DNA of 64,000 nucleotides, from contig NZ_BQKE01000002.1 of NCBI RefSeq assembly GCF_036244895.1, positions 744,001 to 808,000 of the forward strand, in the 5' to 3' direction. This DNA is from Persicobacter diffluens. Its GTDB lineage: Bacteria; Bacteroidota; Bacteroidia; Cytophagales; Cyclobacteriaceae. The notes below the pieces were generated by a model that was given only the letters and a program-made list of their open reading frames with translations, was not told the origin of the DNA and searched no databases. Each line of letters opens with the position of its first letter. The first letter of the stretch is position 1. This document shows, piece after piece, positions 34,448 through 42,610 of this stretch. Both the position numbers and the translations under genes were made by a program.

Positions 34448-35101
34448 GCCGATCAGGCTCAGGTTTTCCCTTCCCTACTTACTGGCTTTCTTGGGTAAAG
34501 ATTTCCCAGCTTTCAAACGGTACTATGGAGATGCTAAGACTGCCTTTGCCCATCTCATTCCCTGCGGTTTCCCTCGGTACTGATACCACTACGATATGCT
34601 CTCATCCTTAGCATCAGACATGGTGAACATATAGACCATGCTGATTTGGAAATTTTTCGGTAGGGCATTTCCATATTGACCCTTGCTTCGTGTGGAGGCA
34701 GGAGGCTCTCCCGTGTTTCCATGCGTGCCTATTGTACCTTTGACGTAAACCAAGACCCCGGTCGAATCAATGCTACTTGTCATTACTGCTACATTGATGT
34801 TGCACCAACTATGCTTAAGGTTAATGCTTCAACAATGAATTATATTTCGAGGCTAACAATACGCCTTCGGCACTCGCTGTATACGCTTCATGCTGGCATT
34901 TCTACCAACTATGCAAACTCGCTTACGGTGGCTGACCAACCTTTCCGTGCAGGATTAAATACCTGCAGGCACACTAAAAGGTGTTTCATTTTATTTATTT
35001 TTTTATACGCTTTCAAATCCCCACCTTATGGACTTGCACGGCGCAAAAGCATGAATAATCCGGCTTAACAGACAAAAGCGACCAGCAGATGCCTCGGGAA
35101 A

Positions 35102-35980
35102 CTACTCATTAATGGCTTTGGACGACAATACATCCATTTTCAATTCCCCCGGCAATACCAGATGCACTGGCACCTGAATGTTGAATTTTTTCAATCCGGC
35201 AAGGGTACAATCGATGATTTCTTCCCGGGAATAGCGGGTGGAAAAATGAGAAAGCACCAGCTTTCCGATATTGATCTCGCTGACCATCCGAAGGACGTCT
35301 TCCAGTTGGGAGTGCTTTTCATTCCAGGACACCCCCGCCCTGTTTTTTTCCGGTCTTAGAAAAGTGCATTCGTGAAGGAGCACTTCTGAATGGTCCCATT
35401 TGGCGTAATCATCCACTGGGGTATCCCCAGAAAAGCTGATCACCTTTCTTTTCACAATTTCCGTTAATTCACCTTTTCCATGCTCCTGAGCAATTCCGGC
35501 AATCTCCGATGAAGACAAATGACCGTATTTAGCCTTCAGCTTTTCCTTCACCTCATACAATTTGTAGCTCAGGCTTTTGTGCACCCCAAGTGGCGCCTTT
35601 ACATGTTCATTTCTCAGGGCCTGAATTTCATAATTTTTGGCAATGGGAACCTGTTGTTGATCTTCTATTCCAATCCATTTAACCTCCTGCACATGAGGAT
35701 CAAACTGATCCAAAAAACCTTTCATGGCCGGAAAAGAACCGGAATCCTTCGGGAAATGGATAATTGGGAAATCTTCCCTGGCATTTAACTGGACAAACTG
35801 CGGCAAACCGTCCATATGGTCCCGGTCTGGATGCGTCACAAATACATATTTGATCTTCCGTGACTTCTGCATCAGACCAGCAGACAAACCATCACCGCAA
35901 TCAATCAGCAGATTAAGGTCCTCCACATTTATCCAGGTGGAAAATAAAGCGGTGGAAAATATATTGATTTTATGATCCAT
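35102..35980 (-). CDS. Ribonuclease Z-like MBL-fold protein with altered metal motif
   Basis: This 292-residue protein has the RNase Z/arylsulfatase-like fold: the first metal motif is H50-P-D52-R-D54-H55 in place of H-x-H-x-D-H; later ISFSGDTPVDDY, LLHECTF and KLVLSHFSTRYS (the last is the family's conserved C-terminal motif). So one metal-binding His is Asp. The enzyme could process tRNA 3' ends or act on another phosphodiester. The change weakens assignment as the housekeeping RNase Z, which may be encoded elsewhere. Confidence 0.7.
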   Translation of the reverse strand: MDHKINIFSTALFSTWINVEDLNLLIDCGDGLSAGLMQKSRKIKYVFVTHPDRDHMDGLPQFVQLNAREDFPIIHFPKDSGSFPAMKGFLDQFDPHVQEVKWIGIEDQQQVPIAKNYEIQALRNEHVKAPLGVHKSLSYKLYEVKEKLKAKYGHLSSSEIAGIAQEHGKGELTEIVKRKVISFSGDTPVDDYAKWDHSEVLLHECTFLRPEKNRAGVSWNEKHSQLEDVLRMVSEINIGKLVLSHFSTRYSREEIIDCTLAGLKKFNIQVPVHLVLPGELKMDVLSSKAINE

Positions 35981-35993
35981 AAGATTTAGTTCT

Positions 35994-36250
35994 TAACCTG
36001 AAGGATGCATGCTTAAATCCTCCTTGAGCCGCAAGGCTGGAAAAATGAAGGAATAGTACCCTATTTCGAGTTTTTTCCAAGGAAGCAGGTAAATGTGGAA
36101 CAAGCAAGCTTATCCAAATTTGGGCTAATAAAAAGCAAAGCAAAACAGCTGTATTTTTTTTGACAATGAGCGCATTATAAAGGGAAAATGAATTCATCGG
36201 TGAATAATTCGAATTTGCAGCCGGATGATGGGCTTTTAAACATGCTCTTT
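35994..36250 (+). repeat. Family A element fused to a family B right end
   Basis: The left end CTTAACCTGAAGGATGCATG is followed by AAATCCTCC, the GGAAAAATGAAGGAATAG block, CTATTTCGAGTTTTTTCC and CAAGCAAGCTTATCCAAATT. The right end (TCGGTGAATAATTCGAA) merges into family B ATTTGCAGCCGGATGATGG, then CTTTTAAACATGC. The fusion is one case of nested A and B elements. Confidence 0.6.
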
Positions 36251-36674
36251 CGTTCCGATAAAATAAATATCGTAAACCCAAAGGGAGGCCAGTAATTTTT
36301 CCCAGCCTTTATCCATTATTCCTATACGAACAGCGTGACTACTCATTCTTATCGATTCTATGATGATCAAAAATTTCTATCGCGGTTTTTAGATAGCCAA
36401 ACATTCCAATTCCAAAAACCATCACCCCTATAAAAATATCTTTTGTCGCGACATCCTTTTTAAAGTAATATCCAAACAAACCGAAGGAAAGTAGAAATAA
36501 AATCTGAATACAAATGATGGCAATCAGTATTTTGCCTTTTATGGGATGCCGCCAAATCCTTTTCAAAAATTTATTTTGAACTCTGGCACTATCCTGTAGG
36601 GATGAAAAACTTACGGCTAAGCCCATGAAGATCAAGAGGGAATTCAAATTTTGCAGACTTAAATCCGGATTTTC

Positions 36675-37891
36675 CATACAACTAGACATTTATTGATTTG
36701 GGGCAAATTTTCCGATCATGACTCAAGAAGTGATTCAGGATATACTCGCCCCAATTTTCTATTCTGTAACCAGCTTCTGCGATGCATTCGACTCCTTTTC
36801 GAAAAACGGAAATGGATCTGTACCTTTTACCATTGGCATAAGTTTTCAGACGAACATTTTTGTACTTTTTTAACCCATGAGCTATGGATACCGAATATGC
36901 AAAAACGACAATAGCCATCATTAACCGGCATCTATCTGCTCCCTGAACATTCATTTTTTCAAGGTCAAAACCATTGGTCTTCAAATGTCTGAAACATGTC
37001 TCAATTTGCCATCGCTTCCGATAGTCCTCAGCCACTTTATATGCGTTTTTAGACAGGTTTGTCAAAAGGAAAATCACAGGTTCCTTTTCCGCATCTTCAC
37101 TTTTCTTGATGACCATCCGGCAATTGTCTCCAGCTTCAAACTTCATTTTAGCGGACATCGTTTTACCTTTCACCTTACTATTGGTGACTTTTGAAATCAT
37201 TTGCGCTTTCGTCATAGATTTTTCATTCCACTGAGTCTTAAAGTTGCATTCTTTTACCCGAAGCACATATTTAAAGCCGTTATCTTCAAGGTATTTGATG
37301 AATTTCTGTCCTGCATATTCACGATCAGCCAAGAGAATTTTACCTTCAAGATTGAATAACTTTGACGCCTCTTCAAGCAACTGAATTCTTTCTTCCTGAT
37401 TACTGATGCCCTTCTTTTCCAGATTCATGAAATAGATCGGCACCGCTACTCCATTATACAAAATGGCCAAGGTCATGAAATGAAAAGTACGATCCCCTTG
37501 CGTCCAGCTGGTGCCATCGACCATCAAAAAATCCCCACCTTTGTGCATATGCATGGCGGATAATTGCAATAGATCACTCCATAAATTGGTGTCAGAATAT
37601 TCCGTAAATATGCGGGTTAAGCGTTTGTAATGGCCAGAGGCGGAAGTACGCTGATTATCTAAAATGCTACCGATGGAATCTTTCACTTTATTAAGACAAA
37701 CGGTTCCTTTTCGGATGATGCCTAAACTTAGGGCGAGTACATTTTTCCAGCAAGCTTTACCCCATTTTGGAAATTCTTGCATAAGTTTGCTGTGAAGCGA
37801 ATTGAACATAGATCTTTGTTGGCGTTGGAACCCAAAGTTACTATTGTTGATTCGCTTTTTACGTTTTTAGGCAAAAATGTCTAGCTGTATG
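36675..37891 (-). mobile_element. Complete IS4-family insertion sequence (1217 bp)
   Basis: The inverted ends are CATACAACTAGACATT at 36675 and, inverted, CATACAGCTAGACATT at 37891. A 9-bp target duplication CGGATTTTC lies at 36666-36674 and 37892-37900. The reading across the host gene confirms the insertion point. One transposase gene fills the element. Confidence 0.93.
36682..37809 (-). CDS. IS4-family transposase
   Basis: The 375-residue protein has DDE IS4 features: DFLMVDGTSWTQG, GKILLADREYAGQKFIKYLE, and the YREK-type C-terminal signature YRKRWQIETCFRHLKTNGFD. Its length and motifs are complete, and the element's ends and target duplication are perfect or nearly so, so it may be active. 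It is on the minus strand, the same orientation as the interrupted gene. Confidence 0.95.
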   Translation of the reverse strand: MFNSLHSKLMQEFPKWGKACWKNVLALSLGIIRKGTVCLNKVKDSIGSILDNQRTSASGHYKRLTRIFTEYSDTNLWSDLLQLSAMHMHKGGDFLMVDGTSWTQGDRTFHFMTLAILYNGVAVPIYFMNLEKKGISNQEERIQLLEEASKLFNLEGKILLADREYAGQKFIKYLEDNGFKYVLRVKECNFKTQWNEKSMTKAQMISKVTNSKVKGKTMSAKMKFEAGDNCRMVIKKSEDAEKEPVIFLLTNLSKNAYKVAEDYRKRWQIETCFRHLKTNGFDLEKMNVQGADRCRLMMAIVVFAYSVSIAHGLKKYKNVRLKTYANGKRYRSISVFRKGVECIAEAGYRIENWGEYILNHFLSHDRKICPKSINV

Positions 37892-38081
37892 CGGATTTTC
37901 CTTAAAATGCCCAATTCCAATAATAAATGGTTGGAAAGCAAAATACAGTCCGATCAAAAGGAGAGGATACTGTAAATAGCTGATATAGTGAAAAAATGAT
38001 TTCATACTCAATAATAATTTAGGTTTGATTGTTGGATTTTATTTTTGCCTTTACAAATAATATAGGATACAAAGTACATTT

Positions 38082-38483
38082 TCAATGTGAGGAATCCATT
38101 GCTTTACCCCCAATTCTCCATGGCGGGTTAAGCCGATTTTCTCCGCCGTAGAACAAAATGATTTGATTACCGTCTAAATCCTTCAATCTCGCCTCTCTCC
38201 ATAACCAAATTTGGTCGGTAGGCTCTTCATCAAATCTAATCCCCTTCTGCTTTATTTCCGCTACCCGGGCATCAAGATCTTCACATTCAAAATATACATA
38301 AATCCCCTCTCCTTGGGGAAGTTCGTTCACCTGATGAATTGAAAAAGTAGCATTCCCAACGGGACATTCAAATCGGGCATAATGGGGCAAGGATCTGACA
38401 ATCAATTTTAATCCCAATTTTTCATAAAAAGGAATGGATTGGTTTAAATCTAAGGATGGAATGGTTACTTGGTTCAGGTTCAT
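38082..38483 (-). CDS. VOC-family (glyoxalase/bleomycin resistance-like) protein
   Basis: The 133-residue protein has the paired beta-alpha-beta-beta-beta modules of the vicinal oxygen chelate family: VTIPSLDLNQSIPFYEKLGL, FSIHQVNELPQGEGIYVYFE, REARLKDLDGNQIILFYGGE. Small single-domain members are often of unknown substrate. It stands alone, downstream of the split membrane-protein gene's promoter end. Confidence 0.8.
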   Translation of the reverse strand: MNLNQVTIPSLDLNQSIPFYEKLGLKLIVRSLPHYARFECPVGNATFSIHQVNELPQGEGIYVYFECEDLDARVAEIKQKGIRFDEEPTDQIWLWREARLKDLDGNQIILFYGGENRLNPPWRIGGKAMDSSH

Positions 38484-38552
38484 CAGGCGGTTACATTTTT
38501 CTCAAATCAAAATACTATACGCCCTTTTGCCTCATTTTCAAACTTTAGGAAT

Positions 38553-39199
38553 TAACCTGAATCAGGCATGCTAAGGACATGTTTAAAAACACACCATCTG
38601 AAGCAAATTCGAATTATTAGAAACGATTTAGGATAATTTCTCAACAATACCGATGGTATTTGCTCATAATAATCGGGTATCGCTTCTGCATTAATCAAAT
38701 TTTCGCTACGTATTTTATCTTTTAAACACGATCTCAGGGCTTTTTCATAAAAAACTAGATCAGCCATTCAATACCTAATATTAATAATTAATCGTTTCTT
38801 TTTCATTTTTTCTTGATAAAAAACGAAACAAAAAAATCAAGGCTGTGATCAATGTCGGCGGGACAAAGATCCTGCTGACGGAATCCATCAAGGCGACATT
38901 TGCAGATGACGCGAAACTGGTAAAGTATTGCAGAAATGTCGCGGTGATGTCTTCTGGTCGCCAGCAGAAACTTTGTCTATCCGCCCATTGATCAAGGCCG
39001 GAATGTTGATGTGGAAGATTACCATAATGTCAATACTGTAGAAGATAGTAAACTAACTCATTAACAAGCGCTCAAAACAAATAGCCGCCCATTGGGAACT
39101 AGATCATTCCTATAATTTGCCTATTTGTAGTTTTATGAAAAAGCCGTGAACAAGCTCTTAAGCGGACTTCCTTAATCAGCGGTGAATAATTCGGATTAA
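38553..39199. repeat. Family A ends around a family B copy and unidentified DNA
   Basis: The left end TTAACCTGAATCAGGCATGC at about 38553 is soon followed by a full family B element (38578-38731: ACATGTTTAAAAACACACC ... CTTTTAAACACG). A family A right end, GGTGAATAATTCGGATTA, is at 39181-39199. In between, about 38840-39060 has a stretch reading like decayed coding DNA (VINVGGTKILLTESIKATFA) that I cannot identify. Confidence 0.5.
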
Positions 39200-39230
39200 G
39201 CCCTCCGTCATTTTAACTTTTATAAGTCTA

Positions 39231-40052
39231 TCATTCATACTCATACACCCGCACATAATCCACCAGCATGGTTTGGGGGAATTGGGTGGTATTGGCGGGC
39301 GGTCCTACAAATGATCCTCCCACTGCAACATTTAACAAAATATAAAAGGGTTGATTATACACCCACTCGCCGCTGACATCTTCAGGGGTTATCTGGTTGT
39401 ATAACACATCATCTACATAATAATTGATATAAGAAGGTCCCCATTCAATTCCGAAAATATGAAAGCCATTGTCGAAGCGATCATTGGGGATTTCATAACT
39501 TTTGGTAATGGCATTTCCTCCGGAATAACCGGGGCCGTGTACGCTTCCATGCGTAATGGTGGGCTGCTGTCCGCGGTATTCCATAACATCAATTTCCCCG
39601 CATAGTGGCCAATCCACTTCGTCGCAATTACCCCCTAACAACCAAAAGGCGGGCCAGATCCCCCTGCCCCAGGGCAACTGAATATGTGCCTCAAAACGGC
39701 CGTAAGTTTTTTCAAATTTAGCCCTTGTCACTATCCGGGAGGAGGTATAAGCAGCACCTTTGAAAGCCTCCCGGCGGGCAATGATTTTCAGCACCCCATC
39801 TTCCACGATCACATTTTCCGGCCGGTCGGTATAATACTGCAATTCATTATTTCCCCAGCCATTCTCTCCTGTACCGATGTCGAAGGTCCACAATTCGGGA
39901 TCCGGACTACCGGGAGTGTCAAATTCATCAGCGATGACCAAATTGTTAAACCGGGTAACTTCCTGGGTATCATCCACAGAGCAGGCTGTGCCCATTAAAA
40001 ATAATGCACAGAAAAGGGAGAGGTACAACGTATTTGGCAAATTCTTCATCAC
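39231..40052 (-). CDS. GH16 beta-glucanase (laminarinase-like) lipoprotein
   Basis: The 273-residue protein has a lipoprotein signal (lipobox GTAC at about 21-24). The GH16 jelly-roll follows: DEFDTPGSPDPELWTFDIGT, and the catalytic motif GEIDVMEYRG (E-x-D-x-x-E) with supporting HGPGYSGG and HIFGIEWGPSYINYYVDD. Its length is that of a single-domain enzyme. GH16 members of this type cleave beta-1,3 or mixed-linked glucans, agaroses and others; laminarin is favoured by the other enzymes. It is the last gene of a minus-strand operon, 45 bp after the frameshifted module. Confidence 0.92.
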   Translation of the reverse strand: MMKNLPNTLYLSLFCALFLMGTACSVDDTQEVTRFNNLVIADEFDTPGSPDPELWTFDIGTGENGWGNNELQYYTDRPENVIVEDGVLKIIARREAFKGAAYTSSRIVTRAKFEKTYGRFEAHIQLPWGRGIWPAFWLLGGNCDEVDWPLCGEIDVMEYRGQQPTITHGSVHGPGYSGGNAITKSYEIPNDRFDNGFHIFGIEWGPSYINYYVDDVLYNQITPEDVSGEWVYNQPFYILLNVAVGGSFVGPPANTTQFPQTMLVDYVRVYEYE

Positions 40053-40097
40053 AATTTAATTTTTACCGAAAGAGAATGAGTCTCGAAGCACTCATGG

Positions 40098-40385
40098 TTA
40101 TTTGTAGAAATAAATATTATCGATATAGGCATCCGGACTGGTCAGCAGATCTATAACAATCTGTTGAATATTGCTGCTCCCGCCCAGGCCGCTGTTTTCC
40201 AGCTCGCTAATGGGAATATCCACCTGTAACCAGCTTCCCTGCCCGATCGCAGGATCAGATACTGCATTGATATTGATAATCCCTTCAGAGAGCCCTTCCG
40301 GAGGAATATTGACCACCTTCATCAGGAAGGCGGAAGTTTCCTGGATTGGATCAGGAAACCATATATCAAAGCGGAAATGCGTCAT
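40098..40385 (-). pseudogene. Detached C-terminal half of the third binding module
   Basis: The 95-residue frame starts MTHFRFDIWFPDPIQETSAF and ends IVIDLLTSPDAYIDNIYFYK, the same as residues of the second module in the upstream protein (NFRFDIWFPNPVNENSAFLM ... YIDNIYFYK). A 7-bp loss (or one extra base) next to the module's IDA sequence put it out of frame. Its ATG overlaps the upstream stop as ATGA, so termination-reinitiation could still translate it without a signal peptide. Confidence 0.75.
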
Positions 40386-42610
40386 GCCTGCGCATCAATC
40401 TGATTCTCGCCCAGTTCGATTACCTGAAAATTACCACCATCCCCCTCGACACGGGTATACCTTAGCGCAGCATTCCCCATGATCTGAACCTCCTCAAAAG
40501 CGGCAGCTCCGTAGAGGTTAAATCCTGCATTGGGTACATTAGTGTAGGCATCACTGTAGATGGAGATCACATTTTCCGCCGGCTGTGATGGCGCAGGGGC
40601 TGACATCGTTGGCGGCAAGGGACCGCTGTTATCCTGTTCCTTGTAAAAATAAATATTGTCAATATACACTTCCCCGGAACTAAGCAAATCAATCACAAAT
40701 TGCTGTATATTGCTCAGGCCACCGAGACCATTGGCCTGCAAATCAGCCAGTGGAATATCGAACTGCAACCAACTTCCCTGAGTAATGGCCGGCATGGTAG
40801 TGGCGTTGATATTTATACTGCCCTCCGTCAGGCCGGTCTCCGGTATATCCACCACCTTCATCAGAAAGGCGGAATTCTCATTCACGGGATTGGGAAACCA
40901 AATGTCAAAGCGGAAATTGGTCATGCCGGCGGAAAGGGCATCAATCTGATTCCCCCCCAACTCAATGACCTGGAAATTCCCTCCATCCGTCTCGGCTTGT
41001 GTATATTTCAAACTGGCATTCCCCATCAATTGTACCTCCTCAAAAGTGGCTGCCCCATAAAGGTTGAACCCCAGGTTTGGCACATCCTGATAAGCATCAC
41101 TGTAAACAGATATCACATTTTCTGCCAATTCTGTAGGGTCAGGCGCAGGGGCTACCGGGGGTATAGGCAACTCCACCATCCCCTCTTCCTGATAGAAATA
41201 CATATTATCCACCAAAATGGCGGAAATGGTGGCATCGCTGACAAAGAGAATTTGTGCAAGATTCATGGTGCTGGTTAGTCCGGCAAAATCTTCCAATGGA
41301 ATATCGAGCCCTGCCCATTCGCCGGTGGTCAGTGGCGGACTATTAAAGGTTATGGAACCGCTGGAATCGTCTCCTCCACCAAAAGCACCATCGGGTCCGA
41401 AATCCACCAGCTCTATACGAATGAAATCCCCTTCCTCTATGGGTTCAATCACCTGCAGGTCCACATGCAGATGTGTCATGTCCGCCGCATTGATGGTGGG
41501 TTGGGTAAATTGGGTTGCAACAAAATTCAATTGCGTATAGCGAATGATATTGTCTCCGTTAATCACCAAATCGGCTCCGCCCTGTGTGGTTTGGAAAGGT
41601 TCGAAGAAGCCGTTATAGAAATCCACCGGAACATTGGTATAAGCATCGCTAAAAACCGAAATCACCTGATCTTCCGACCGATCCGGCACCGGCGCGGGGC
41701 TAAACTCTCCGGAGGAAATCACCGTTAGCGAGCCTGCCGCTTCCACGCCCTTCAGGCTGGCAGTAATGACCGCCGTTCCTTCCCCGATCACCGATACCAG
41801 TCCGGCTTCATTCACCATGGCGACCGTGGAATCAGAAGAAGTAAAGCTGAAAAAGGCAGCGGTAGTATTGACGGTCTGATCGCCCCCATTGGGCAAATTA
41901 ACCGTATAACTTAAATCGGTGATGGGGGTGGTCAGGCCGACGAAGGTACGGGTTTCCACATCCTCCCCATCCAGAATGGCCGGACGCTCCTGCGCCAGTG
42001 TGCCTAATTTTTCAAACTGCACCACATCAATCCATACGGTATAGCCATCACCATCATCAGGCCCATCGGAAAAAATGAATAAACCACTTTCCTCTGTGAG
42101 TTTACTTGCATCTGGAATGGGGATGATGTATTTGGTCCAGTTGGTGGAAAGGCGCAGGCTGGTTGTGGTAAAATATTCATTGTCTCCGAAATCATTACCA
42201 AAGCCGATTAAATCCACAGTAGCAGCCTGTGTGGCCTGTGCATAAAAGGTAAGGGCATTATATCCGCTGAGATCCCGCCCACCAGGGTCTAAAAATACGC
42301 CTCCGGCAAAAGGGCCTTCGGGATCCCCAAAATTGGGGACATCAAAACGCATGGAGCTGTTGCCAATGTTTCCCTCAAAACTTACTTGTTCATCCACCGT
42401 GAAAGCGGTCAGTTTCGACTCTCCAAAAGCGGCATATTCCAGACCGGGGCTGAAAGTATCAATAAACACCTCTGCCGTATTGGGAAAAGTAGCCGGCTGT
42501 AAGTCCTCTTCCTCCCTGACACAACCAACGGTAAAAAGCAGGCTCAGGCTAAGCACCATTAGCGAAAAACGATATTTCGAAAGCGTCTGTATTCCTCTGT
42601 TCCTGCTCAT
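40382..42610 (-). CDS. Surface lipoprotein with repeated carbohydrate-binding-like modules (truncated by frameshift)
   Basis: The 742-residue lipoprotein (lipobox TVGC at about 27-30) has an N-terminal discoidin/CBM-like domain to about 210, a Big-type Ig domain (TAVITASLKGVEAAGSLTVI) at about 215-300, then three copies of a module that opens VISVYSDAYTNVP or VISIYSDAYTNVP and ends YIDNIYFYKE. The copies lie near 315-480, 500-655 and 675-742, the last cut. This layout is common beside GH16 enzymes in marine Bacteroidota laminarin loci, where it binds the polysaccharide. The start overlaps the stop of the upstream gene by one base (TAATG), so the two are translationally coupled. The true protein was about 838 residues. 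Confidence 0.85.
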   Translation of the reverse strand: MSRNRGIQTLSKYRFSLMVLSLSLLFTVGCVREEEDLQPATFPNTAEVFIDTFSPGLEYAAFGESKLTAFTVDEQVSFEGNIGNSSMRFDVPNFGDPEGPFAGGVFLDPGGRDLSGYNALTFYAQATQAATVDLIGFGNDFGDNEYFTTTSLRLSTNWTKYIIPIPDASKLTEESGLFIFSDGPDDGDGYTVWIDVVQFEKLGTLAQERPAILDGEDVETRTFVGLTTPITDLSYTVNLPNGGDQTVNTTAAFFSFTSSDSTVAMVNEAGLVSVIGEGTAVITASLKGVEAAGSLTVISSGEFSPAPVPDRSEDQVISVFSDAYTNVPVDFYNGFFEPFQTTQGGADLVINGDNIIRYTQLNFVATQFTQPTINAADMTHLHVDLQVIEPIEEGDFIRIELVDFGPDGAFGGGDDSSGSITFNSPPLTTGEWAGLDIPLEDFAGLTSTMNLAQILFVSDATISAILVDNMYFYQEEGMVELPIPPVAPAPDPTELAENVISVYSDAYQDVPNLGFNLYGAATFEEVQLMGNASLKYTQAETDGGNFQVIELGGNQIDALSAGMTNFRFDIWFPNPVNENSAFLMKVVDIPETGLTEGSININATTMPAITQGSWLQFDIPLADLQANGLGGLSNIQQFVIDLLSSGEVYIDNIYFYKEQDNSGPLPPTMSAPAPSQPAENVISIYSDAYTNVPNAGFNLYGAAAFEEVQIMGNAALRYTRVEGDGGNFQVIELGENQIDAQA

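Larger units (their letters stand above)
33017..35046 (-). mobile_element. Group II intron with reverse transcriptase
   Basis: The intron is about 2.03 kb, read on the minus strand. Its 5' end starts near TTGCGCCGTGCAAGTCC (canonical GTGCG is off by one base) and it ends near GCTCTAC. It carries the RT gene (33089-34447) and a domain V hairpin at 33053-33085. The ends are defined by the interrupted family A repeat and may be off by a few bases. Whether the intron still splices is uncertain because of base changes in domain V. Confidence 0.85.
32814..35067 (-). repeat. Family A MITE copy interrupted by a group II intron
   Basis: The right end is at 32814 (TAACCCTAATTATTCACCGC) and the left end at 35067 (CGGATTATTCATGC read on the minus strand). 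Family A signatures (GAGAAAGCAAGC, CTATTTCGAG, AAATCCTCGTTTAGCTGC) continue to about 33016. The remaining 20 bp of the left end lie beyond the intron at 35047. So the intron has inserted between ATGCTT and AAATCCTC of the A element. Confidence 0.7.
36339..38005 (-). pseudogene. Membrane protein gene split by an IS4 element
   Basis: The 5' part, from ATG at 38005, encodes MKSFFHYISYLQYPLLLIGL and FAFQPFIIGIGHFKENP, and stops at the IS boundary. The 3' part resumes as ENPDLSLQNLNSLLIFMGLA and runs to 36339 with two more membrane segments. Removing the IS and one copy of the 9-bp duplication gives 441 bp, exactly 147 codons in frame. The interrupted product would be a roughly 146-residue membrane protein with three or four TM segments. 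A shortened ORF starting at 36677 inside the IS end (MENPDLSLQ) could still be translated. Confidence 0.9.

Noticed and set aside
34299..35068. ORFs on the plus strand across the group II intron 5' region
   Set aside because: The stretch is the structured RNA part of the intron; the ORFs are incidental.
35970..36281. 103-codon minus-strand ORF overlapping the RNase Z-like gene start
   Set aside because: It is a translation of the family A/B fusion and shares peptides (ANSNY...) with other repeat copies.
40700..41278. 192-codon plus-strand ORF antisense to the binding-module lipoprotein
   Set aside because: It mirrors the repeated modules; no domain or signal peptide.
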